DNA of 64,000 bases. Origin: Cheilinus undulatus (taxonomy: Eukaryota > Chordata > Actinopteri > Labriformes > Labridae). The translations under genes were made by a program, and so were the position numbers. The notes under the pieces are model-generated. The model saw nothing but the letters and a program-made list of their open reading frames with translations. It searched no databases and had not been told where the DNA came from. This document shows, piece after piece, positions 36,102 through 47,200 of this stretch. The DNA lies in assembly GCF_018320785.1 (NCBI RefSeq), contig NC_054885.1, forward strand, positions 8,258,921 through 8,322,920, given 5' to 3'. The stretch's first letter is position 1. Every line of letters begins with the position of its first letter.

Positions 36102-37021
36102 CAGTGTTTCCCACCCTTTTTCCTCCCCCCCACTTGTATCTAAGAAAAGCTAAGCCTCCCCAGGACTCACTTGGAAAAGTAAAAACAATTAATTGTTTTT
36201 ACTGACAAAATCTTAACATGATAGGTCTACGTACACTTGTTCTTGAAAAAAGATCTATGTTTAAAACATTCATTATTATAACGGTATATTGGGGCAACTC
36301 TTGAAAATAATGATAATAAAGAGGATTTGTTCATTTTTAAGAAAAACCTTGAAATTCTCAAGTTTAAAAAGTTGTTGATTTACGAGAAAGTAATGGGATT
36401 TTTAAAATGTAAAAGTTGTAAATGTAAGCGAACCAATACTTGGTATTTTTGAGGTTATAAAGCTGAAAATTTAAAAAATCCAACCGCTATTTTCAGTTTG
36501 GTTCCTTCTAGATTTTTGTCTAAATGCTGTTGATAATGTGAGATTTTTAAAACTTGAAATATTTGAGTTTCTACTGTCAAAAGTTAAGACTTCTAAACTC
36601 AGAAACTGCAAGTTTTTCTTGTAAATTTCCAACTTTTTCAACTCTAAAATACTGAGGTTTTCTTCTTGTAAATATTAACATTTTTTCTTAAAAATTAACA
36701 GACTCTCTCTTTTTTTTAATCTTTTAAGTTTGCCCTAATACATTATGTTGCTTATCATGTTATTGTTTTTTTTTTTTTTATTTATGCACATCTAATTTTG
36801 ATAACCTCAGAGCAGACAGGCCCCCCCCTCTGAGACATATAATAATAATGCTGCTTGTTAAAATCGAGTGGCTGGTAAAACATGTTGCTGTATATTTTTG
36901 AACCCACCAAACAGCGTGGCAGGTAGACAAAGGAGTCAGATTCCAACCCTACTTGGCACACATCTACAAGTTCTGAAAATTGCCTTCTTTTGGGTCCTGA
37001 CCCACCAGTTGAGAGCATAGG
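36102..37021. mobile_element. hAT-type element carrying an internal degenerate array
   Basis: The left end is CAGTGTTTCCCACC and the right end carries GGGTCCTGACCCACCAGTTGAG. Flanking octamers CTCCAGAT (36094-36101) and CTCTAGAT (37022-37029) differ at one base. The interior, 36,290-36,720, consists of degenerate 20-35 base units of the type 'TTTGAGTTTCT...ACTTTTAAACT'. Similar arrays occur at 45,690-46,985 and 62,290-62,745. Confidence 0.75.
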
Positions 37022-38741
37022 CTCTAGATTGAGATGTGCGTTTAAAGCGGCTGAGATGTGGCAGAGGCTGTCTGAAAGGCCTGACTAGTAAACATGCAAG
37101 CTGAAATGAAAGCAAGCCGTGACGCAGCTCTGACGCAGCTGCCATGCACCCAGACTGGAACGGTTATAAAGCTCCACGAAATCCAGCATTTTCTCTGATG
37201 GTTGACCATTGAAACAAAGAATTTGTCTCTGAATCAGTTCATGCCACATTGCTTTGTCACTGTCTAGCTGACATTAAAATGCTGCATCAGTGCATCCCTG
37301 ATAGCAATCAGCAGCACTAAGAGTCAACTTCAATTTAGGTCTGAACAAAATTTAAGACTCTAAATGTCCTCACAGTTGGGGTTGTTTCAATACTAGTGTT
37401 CATCATCATTATTGTTGTTGCATTCATCAACCTTCCCCGACAGGTTTACACTGACTGCAAACAGCTAGCTTAACATTGGTTTAATACAATCAATACTAAC
37501 ACTAACACTGCAGAGCAGTCTCTGATTGGGCTCAGCTTCTAACACATTGTTTCTGCTGCTGTTTATACATTCATTAAGCTAGCTCTGATAGCAGACTTGA
37601 GGACAAACATGATTCTTAAAAGGAGAAAAACTTGAGTAAACTTTGGCCGAAAAGGCTGACCTTCTTGCAAAACGTTAGAGCTGTAAGCTTTGATATATAT
37701 GTTCTTTAACACTGTTTGAGCTGCAACGATTAATCACTGGTTCACTAATGCCTGCTTTAAGTCAGTGATCAGGCAGAAGAGCCAAATGTTTTTAATTGTG
37801 ATGTGTTTCAGTGGAAATATCCAAAGATGAACCAAAATATTTTCAATCTTCAACTGTGTATTTTCTTCATCCTTCCTCCATCTTTGACAAGTTTAAAACT
37901 CAGTTAAAATTTTAGTTTATACTGCGTTTCGACCAATTTGTCAAGCTTGAAGCAAGAATAATCCTATTCCAAAGACACACATATGTCTCCATGATGGAAA
38001 CATCAGAGGTCTTTCAATACTGCCAGACTTCTTTCAAGTTTCTGCAACTTTAGAGAAACACGTTTAGCCTAGCTTAGCACAAAGACTGGAAGTAGATGGA
38101 AAATGTTAGCCTTACACTCTCTGGTTCTGATAAAAAAATAATGTCAGACTGTTTGTAAAGATGACACATCACTCCTGACGACAACCTATGTCTCTCACTT
38201 CCTGTTCAGTGGGGCAGGGAGGCAGGGTCTGAGGGGTAACGTCAACTTTCAAACAACAGCAACTATACCTGGACGACATCAAGTACTGATTTCCATCGTT
38301 CCCCTGTTCTGCAGCTACAGGCGAGCAGGTGGATGCCTGGCATGATGATTGGTCGCAGGACGGAAGGATGGACAGAAGGAAGGGAGGGTGGATAGTAGGA
38401 AAGGAGGGAAGGGAAGGAGTGTTTGGGGGAGGTGATGTTTTGAAGGTTAAGGGTCCTTTACAGTAAACTACAGGTATATACACACACCCAAAATTGTACA
38501 GAGAACAAATATGTACATGCTCAGGGTTTCTATTTTTTAAACTATCACCGACAGCTCTCCCAAAATACTCTCTCCTCCTCCTCTTCTATGCGCCGATAAC
38601 ATTTCCCAACATCAGGAGAAATGTGCACAGGTCCCCCCTCCTCCTCCTCCCCTTCTTCTTTTTCCTCACTGGTCTGTAGTGTAATGAGGAACGAGGCGGG
38701 GCTCGTGGGCCGACTGGACATCAGAGTCTCGTGACGTGACT

Positions 38742-39016
38742 CTAGCTGTTCTTTAGCAGCGTTCTGTCTTCAGGAGGACAGGAGGAAGAGGAGGCAGCGG
38801 CAGCGGCCGTAGAGCAGGACGAAGCAGCGACTGTCGTGGTGGCAGAGGAGGTGGAGGAGGAGGTGGAGGAGGAGGAAGAAGAGGAGGTGTGGGATGGGAA
38901 AGAGAGCAGCTGTCCCGTCTCGGAGGAGAGGAGGGAGCAGGAGCGCAGGTCCACCGTCTGCAGGGAGGTGCAGCGACGCAGCAACGGGACACACTGCTCC
39001 GTTACCTTTGCACAAC
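38742..39016 (-). CDS. fbxl19: fbxl19 coding exon 10: last repeats and Ser/Ala/Thr tail
   Basis: Starts [20 protein letters not shown] and ends [11 protein letters not shown] with TAG at 38744-38742. Between the last leucine-rich repeat and the conserved tail is a Ser-, Thr- and Ala-rich stretch of about 35 residues with no human counterpart of that length. It is encoded by CTC/TCC-type triplet repeats on this strand. Confidence 0.95.
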
Positions 39017-42000
39017 CTGGAAAACAAAGACAACATCAGCAGGTGTATCCAGGAGATTATTTACTGAGATGAAGTGAGAATCTGCAGATGGCAAATAAAA
39101 GTTTTAGGGATCAGGATCTGCTCTCTCGCCCATCTGTCTTAACAGTCTGAGCTCTCTTCTCTGGCCTGTATCCTAACATGGTCAGAGCAGATCACTGTTG
39201 TGAGAGAGGTGTCAAGGAGGCCATCCATGTAAAAAACATTCATTAACAGAGGTGGCACACAAAGACAGTTCTTATCCCCTACATATAATGCAGCCTTGGA
39301 TTCCTTTGTAATTTACCTGCCAGGTTGATGTAGGTGAGGCTCTCTCTCAGGGGAGAGAGGGGGGAGGTGAGGGTGTGCACTGTCTGGTCGGTGACATTCG
39401 CACAGTGACTCAGGTCTAACCTGGTCAGGTGTGGAACGTAACGCACCAGCAGGCGAGACGACGCGTCCGTCAGGTCCAAACCGGCCAATCGTAGCTCCGT
39501 CATGTTCTGGAAACGCCCCACTCTGGTTTCCCCGTGAGCTGGCAGACCAATCAGAGAGCAGAGAACCCAGTCAGATCAGGTTGTAACCGAGATGACCGAC
39601 CAATCAGCAGGTCGAGAGCAGGTATTTTAAGAATGGATTAATTATACCACAAAAAAAATCAATCAGAAGAACAATAAAAAAATATTCTTTTTAGTTGTAG
39701 GTTTTTTGTCCTGTCATTTGAACAGCTTTACTCAAGACAAACCCATTAACTTTTTAAGTCCATAAATAATAATTCTAAGTGACACTGCATACAAACCTGT
39801 ACATGGAAACGTTTTCTATATATTTCATGGCGTGATGAATAAACCTCTATGACCCTCTGAGCTCTAAGCTATTTTAAACCCTTTTTTCTTGCCTGAACTT
39901 ATGGTCTTAAAGGTCACCTATTATGCAAAATATAAGTTTTTAGGCCTTTCTAACAAAAATATGTGCCCCTGGCCTGTCCACAATCCCCAAAGAACCAGAA
40001 ACAGATTGTGATTTAGATGTTATTGGATTGAAAAAAGCAAAATGTAAATGACTTCACTGAATGATCTTTTCTTCCTGGATTATTGTCAGCTGTATTGATC
40101 TGATCTGTTGCATGCTGCCATGTTTTCGGTTGTTTATCGGGTGTCATCAATGTGCAGCTGTCTCACCTGTCCTGGTGTCAGGTGGAGGAGCCAGCAGCTC
40201 CCTCAAGTGAGAGTCTTTGAGGTCCTCCACTCTGCTAAGGTCCAGCATCTTCAGACAGGGACAGACGGCCTGACACAGAGCAGAGACTGCCAGCCACGGA
40301 CAGCCGGCCACGTTCAACTCCACGAGACCTGAGAGAGGTCAGACTAATGAGTAAAACACATCTGACTTTTTACCTTTTTTAGGGCAATTTTATGCGTTGT
40401 ATTCTCTTTTCTGATTTCAGCACCTTGTAAGCGGTTGATGAGCCACATTAACTGTTTCTTGGAGATGTTGGTATAACCCAGGTTGAGGGAGACAGGTTGT
40501 CGGCGGATGATTCCACTCAGCATAGGAGGGGTGATGGAGCGCTGCCGGCTCAGGTCGATCTGGGTCCACAGACGTTTGTCACAGCACCTGAAAGTCACAT
40601 GAATAAATCACTGAACTTATTCACCATGAGGTTTAAATGAATTTAAATGGGTATCAATTATAGATCAAGAGCATGTACAATAACTGAGTATCTCTATCAG
40701 CATCCCACCAGGTCACACAAATCAAATTTTTTATCTCATAAAGCTTTGACTGGTGAAGAACCCGGCAACAGCTGTTGTATGCAGAGTCTCTCTTATTTCA
40801 GCTGCTGAAGCTTTAAACTCCTTCAGAGTTGTCATAGGAGTCTTGGTGGCCTCTCTCACTAGTCTCCTTCTTGCACGCCTGCTCAGTTTGTGAGGGAGCC
40901 CTGATCTAGGCAGATTTACACATGTGCCATATTCCTTCATTTCCTGATGATGTATTTAACTGAATACGGGGAATTTTCAGTGCCTGGGAAATTTTTCATA
41001 TCATCCCCTGACTTGTACATTTTAATAAAAGGATAAAACATACAAGGGTGTGAATACTTTTTATAAGCACAGTAGAAGCTATTCAAAGTTAAATAGAAAA
41101 ACTAGCCAATGTTATTTAAGTTTCTGACCCACATGAGTGTCAGGTAAACAAAAACAAGACATCTGTGTTGACTCACAGTACGATAAAGAGTAAAGATGTG
41201 ACTCACCAGCGGCTCCAGGTGCGGCATACCCTCATGCAGACACACAGCTCTCTCTGGCTCAGGTGTGTGAAAACTCTGAGCCACACGTCCCGGGTCATGA
41301 TGTGGGAGGAGCCAGAATCCAGCGGCAGGCAGCTTGGCTCAGGACAAGCAGGAGGAGGGCGTACAAGGTGTCTCTCCATCTGAACAGGGCGTGGTGGTGA
41401 GGGAACAGCAGGCGGACTGCGCTTCATCATCTGAGAGCGAGGGGCGAGGCGAGACGGCTGTGAGCAGGGAGACGCCGCCATTGCTGACATCATTAGGCCG
41501 CCTCCCCCTGGACCTCCGCTCCCACCATTAGAGGTGGGGATGGAGGAGGAGGAGCTGATGCTGTTTCTGGACGTCTGATTCTTACTGTTGCTACGAATCT
41601 TGTTTCCGCGGCTTCCGCTGCCTTTTGTCCCACCCCCTCCTCCCCCACTGTGTCTGTGATTGGTCAGAACGCCGCTGGCGTTCTCCTTTTCCCCTCCCTC
41701 CCTCCCCCCTCCCGTCCCCCCTCGTGTCCGTCCGTTGCGAGCCTCCTGCCCGTTGCTGCGCTGCTTCGTTGTGAAGCCGTCGTGCTGAGAGGACGGAGGC
41801 ATCTGATTGGAGGACAAGGGTGAGGGCGGGGGAAGAGAGGCAGAGTTTTTCCTGGTCCGTTCAGAGGTGGGCGTATCCTCCTCATCCATGTCCAGCATTC
41901 CTTTCCGTCCACGAGGAGGCAGCCCAACCTCCCCTCCTCCGCCTCTCCTCCGAGCCTTCTCCCCGCCCACATCCTCCTCCTTCACTTCCTCCTCCCCCCT

Positions 42001-44189
42001 CCCTCCCTCCCCCTCAGACTCCTCGCTGGCACTGAAGCCAAGCTGGGCCAGACGACGGTCCCTCTCCCTCTCCCTCTCTCGCTCCCTCTCGCTGCGACTC
42101 CTCTCCCTCTCCGCCCGACTTCCGCTGCTGTTACCGTAGACGACGGGGGGAGGCGGGGCTGGTGAGGAGGATGAGGGTGAAGAGCCCCCTCCTGCCTGCT
42201 CTCCCCTCAGGGAGTCGTCAGAATCAGACTCAGAATCTGACTCTGAGCTGGAAGAGGAGGAGGAGGACGACTCGGGCCGACGCTCCAGCATGCACATCCT
42301 CTTGAAGCGCTCTAGTTTCTCTCTGTGGTGGGAGCGCTGGTCCGCACTTGATGTCCCACCTGCACCGCTGCCTCCTCCGCCGCCCCCTCCTCCACCTGGC
42401 TGAGAAGATGTGTTCGAGGAGCCCTGTAGTCCCCCCGCCCCTCCACCTGCTGAGGAGGATGGGCCGTTGGACTCCACCGCCTCCTGTTTGGGTTTCTGAT
42501 GAAGAGAGAGGAAGCAGCGTCAGTCAGAACCACAACAAGGATCTTTATCCACAAGTTTAGAGGCTCAGGATCTGCGCTCTAATATCTTTAGCTCAGTGGT
42601 AGGGTTGCACAAACTGACCCCTAACATTTGGTCAAATATGACCCTAAAAGCACCAACTGCTTTACTGCTAGGTTACACAATGGAAGTGCTAAAAAGAAGA
42701 CAAAGTAAGAAGGAAAAACCAAGTTTTAGTATTAATCCTCATCTAAGGATGTATTTTTTCTAAGCAGTATTTCATATTTTAGCGTACTTTGACGCTTATG
42801 GATGTAATTCCCTTAATGTTGATGATTTAACAAAAAGATTGGCTCAGCTATTTTTTAATAGTCTAACATGGGAAAAAGTGGCAGAAATGGGTTGAAAAAG
42901 TTCTTACTTTTTTTTTTGATTTCGCACATTTTGGAATAAAGTGCCCAAAATATAGCAAAAGTGGGCTTAAATTGGCAACAAGATGGCAAAAATAGGTAAA
43001 AAGTGGCAAAATGGGGACAAAAGTGATGAAAAATTGGGTGAAAATGACAAAACAATAACAAAGGGCATGAAAAGGTTTTAAAAAGGGGGTAAAGATTGGG
43101 TTTAAAGTGGGGAAAAAGGGGTTAAAAATAATGAAAAAATGGCAAAACATTGGCCAAACAATAGCAAAAGTGGGCAAAAATGGCAATAAAGGTGGCAAAA
43201 AATTGCATAAAGCAAAAAAAAAAAAAAAAAGTGGCAAAAAGGGGCTAAAAGTGATGTGAAAAACTGGCAAAAATGACAAAACAATAGAAAAAGTGGGCAA
43301 AAAGGTTTAAAAAGGTGGTAAAAATGGGTTTAGAGTGGCAAAAACATGTTAAAAGTGTCATGCAGGGTGCAAAAATAGGTTATAAGTGGCAAAAAGTACA
43401 ACTTCCCAAGGCACACCTAGACTTGCCTCAAGGCACACTAGTGTTTGAGGACCACTGCTCCAGACCAGGGCTGAATTATCCAATTTAATATGCTGAACAT
43501 GAAATGCCAAATGGTTTAAGGCAAAGATGTTTTTTGGACATAATTGCCCAAGTTTGATTATTTCTGTCACAGTTAATGTCTCTATTCTGCCTACATGCCA
43601 TAAGTTGATGTTCATCATTAAATTTAAAAGCTGTGCTGAGCTGTTGCTCAACAGTTCAACTAATAAAAGCAGATTCATGTTTTTTGTTGCAGTTAAAATA
43701 CGGGTGGGCTTCATGAATTTTTAAGAGGGAAACTTGGAAGACCAGAGGTTAGAGAACTGGACAAACTGTACAAAGTTTATTTTAACATAGTCAAAACTTG
43801 TAAGATGGGAGGGGGGTCAAGGGTCCCTTTCCAAGAAAAAAATTGAGCATCCAAAACTGAATTTACTGAGTAATAAAGAATATTTATAAAACAATTTGTG
43901 GAGGAAATTGAGTTACTTTCCACCCCTGCATATGGGATTCTTTAAAGTATAACCTGGGTTTGTCCCCTCTCTCAGCACCAGCTGCTGAGCAGATTCAGGT
44001 ATCTGGAACAACAAAGGACACCAGAATATCTCTACTTCTTGTACATGTTAGCAGGCTTCTCATTCTGTTCTGTTCTGACAAACAGGAAAAACGGAGGAGA
44101 AGAGAGGGCTTCATTTAGAAGACGCAAAGAATACAGTCTGAATTACAGCTTTGTACCTTCTTGAGACGTTTTTCGTGGGCGCCCTTCAT

Positions 44190-44228
<39 letters not shown>

Positions 44229-47200
44229 GTTCATTCAGAGCTATGAACAGGTTGTTGTCTGCAGAGACTCCTCAGACCCCCTCCTCACCTTCTTCTTGGG
44301 CCCGCTGTCCGGAGGCAGCTCCTTCTCCTTCTTCCTCTTGTGCCCCCCATCCATCCTCCCCCCCTCGTCCAGGGAGGGAGGGGCTTTCTTTTTAGGTGGA
44401 GGGTCATCTGTGAGTTTCCAGCGGCCCACCTCTCCATTATCCAGTTTGCGCTTCCCTGAGCCGTCCGCCTGGTCCTGGATGGAGACATGCGCTGTTACAT
44501 ACCTTCTCACATGTTCCCCTCCTTTATTTTAAGCACAGGAAGCTCTGTTCCTCACTAAATCTGAGCTGCTGTGATGCTGAGGGATGGTCCCAGTCTTACC
44601 TTACTGGTTTTGCCCTCTTTATGGCACTTTGGACACTCCCAGCAGTTTGGGATCTCGTCATTGATGATTCCTTCTGCTTTTCCCATCTGAAGAGAGAAAC
44701 ACATTTTTACATTTGCATTTAAAAAAAACAAAACACACACAGAACCCAAATAAATGCAAAGTATGCATCGTCTCCTGCAGGTAAATCAGGATTTAGTCTT
44801 TAATTCTAACATGAATCCATCAATAGACAGTGCCATTTTATCATTTTCCCCCAGTGCTTCAAAATAAAAGCCTAAATCAATAAATCATCTTTGCTCTTAG
44901 GCTTTTATTTAAGGCTCCATCTGAGGAGTTAAGTGACCAAATTGATGACAGATACTAGCGATCATTTCTGAGACAAATTTGACAATTAGGGGGTTTGAGT
45001 TTGCATTCTGTGACTCTCTCCAAGCAGGTTAATGGTCTAAAGTTCTTTTTTTTAAGGTTTGAATCAAACCCGTGTTTTTATCAGGATGTGGAACATTACG
45101 TACCTTGATAATACAAATCTTTAATTCTCTTCCATGTTGAATCTGCATCTTTTCTTTATTCTGCTTTTCTGCTGCTGCAGTGACCCAATTTATCCTAAAC
45201 TTCATTAAAGTTTCATCTCAGAGCAAAGATGTGAAAGTAAAATCTGCATTTCTGCTGACATCACACAGGAAAAGGCGAGAGACGGCGGGGACGGTGGCCA
45301 CGAGGTTCACGTGAGGTCACGGATTAGAGATGTTAAAATGCAGACGCCATCACTGACCTTCAGGCAGCTCGGGTGGATGATCTCGTTACAGATGGTGCAC
45401 TCCATCAGGGAGAGGCTGAACTTCTCCTCCAGTGAGTCCACGGTGTCCTCCTTCCCCGCCTCGCCACATGCAAAACACACCGCCGTGTGAGGCAGCACCG
45501 GCTGTATGGAGACATAAAACACAAGCGGAGAGACAGGTGAGTCAAACAGGCAGGAAGAGAGTTAGAAACATGTAGAGACACATTCATTTCACAGTGTGTT
45601 TACCACAATACTGGATTTACAACTGAAGATGCAATGATTGATTCCCTATCAAATGATACCTGTGGCTGAGCATCAGAAAGTAGGCCTATTTTTAGTTTCA
45701 GCCCAGAATATTCATCCGGACTTAGAGGAGACATTTCTGTAATCTGGATTTTTCCAACCACTGTTTTCAGTTTGGTTTCTCAAACATTTATGACTTTAGA
45801 TCGTAAACTTTGAAATGTTCAACTTCATAAAATCAAAAGTCTTGACTTTTAAACTTTGAAATATGAACTTTTATCTTGTCAATAATCCCCTTCTAAAGTA
45901 CAACTTAATCTTCAAACTGAGCTGTACACTTATTACCTTTAACAATGTTATTTCAGTTTGCTCTCCAATAACTTTTTTTTCTTATTTTTGGTGTTTATAA
46001 AGTGTTTATAAAGTTTGCCTTGTAAATTTAGGACTATTTATAGTCTTAACTTTTGAGTTTAGTTTCTGGTAAATTTACAATTTTTTGATCTCACATAAGG
46101 GTTTTGTAAATTCATTACTTTACAAACCTAAAATTTTTGAGTTTATAAAGTCAACATCTTTGACGTTTTAACCTTGGATATTTCAGGTTTTTTTTGTTAG
46201 ATTTAGGACTTTCTATACCTTGAAGATCTGAGTTCGAAAATCCACGACTTTACAATCTCAAAAGTTTAGTTTTCAAGCAAATTTACAACATTTTTAATGG
46301 TAAATTTAAAACTTTACAACCTCTAATATGTTTTTTCCCCCTTGTAAATCCATGACTATCTAAACTTGACATTTTTGAGTTTCTAAAATAAAAATTTAGG
46401 TCTTTTTTAACTCAAGTTTTTCATACAACATTTCCCTATTTTGTAGTAATTTTGTATAATCCTGAGTTTGGTTACTCATACATTTATAACTTTATAATCT
46501 TAAAAAATGAGGGTTCTTTCTTCTAAATTGCAACCATTTTCATTATTGAAATTCTATGGTTGGGTTTTCTTAAACTAACAATTGTTGATTTTAAAAAAGT
46601 CTGCTTCCCTTTTAATTTATGACTTATTCTCTGAAATTCTGAATTTGGTTTCTCGCAAATTTAGTATTTTTCAACCTCTAAAAATATATATATTTTTTCA
46701 ATAAATTAACAACTTTGTAAACTCTGAACTTCTGAGTTTAATTTCTGGTACATTCACTATTTTATAATCTAAAAGAAATTTAATTTATGACTTTCTTAAA
46801 CTCTGATATTCTGAATTTGGGTTCTCATAAAACATATGCCTTTATAACTCAAAAACTGTTTAATATTTTCAGAAAAGAATCAGTTTTTGAACTCAGAAAG
46901 TCTGAGTTCGGTTCCTCGGAAATCTGTGACGTTATAATCTAAAAAGAAAAAAAACTTTTTCTTTAAAACTAACAAACCCTCTCTATTATCAATTTTTTGT
47001 GCTGTCCCTAATACGCCATTTGACAATAATAAGTGACATAAAATCTGCAGGAAGCTTTGTGACCTGATCTCTCACTGACAACCACCAGAGGGCGTCACCC
47101 CTCCACCTCGCCCTCCTCACCCTCCTCCTCACCCCTACTGCTGGAGGAGAGTGAGGAGCATCCCTCCCCCTTCTTCCTCATCCTTCTCCCCTTTAGGGAT

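Larger units (their letters stand above)
28558..38741 (-). other. Ten-kilobase non-coding stretch, possible fbxl19 3' UTR
   Basis: No frame here looks like protein. Visible content: an A-run near 29,017-29,040; a hAT-type/SINE-like composite at 30558-31098; diverged local duplications at 31,220-33,760; AAGAT-rich low-complexity sequence at 32,050-32,600; and a hAT-type element at 36102-37021. The first strong minus-strand polyadenylation site is at its far left end, so all or part may be transcribed as fbxl19 3' UTR. That assignment is inference. Confidence 0.35.
42496..44156. other. fbxl19 intron with minisatellite
   Basis: A 1.66-kb intron between coding exons 5 and 6. It holds the degenerate array at 42865-43400, then a partial copy of the 9799-11705 repeat family at 43464-43922. 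Confidence 0.75.

Noticed and set aside
41807..42139. 110-codon plus-strand Pro/Ser-rich frame
   Set aside because: It is antisense to the fbxl19 linker exon and reflects its triplet repeats.
42863..43300. 145-codon Phe/Pro-rich minus-strand frame as a membrane protein
   Set aside because: It arises from the TTTTGCCCA-like minisatellite; composition follows the repeat and there is no splice context.
44192..44225. CRISPR-like repeat array
   Set aside because: It is a plain dinucleotide microsatellite without spacers in a vertebrate intron.
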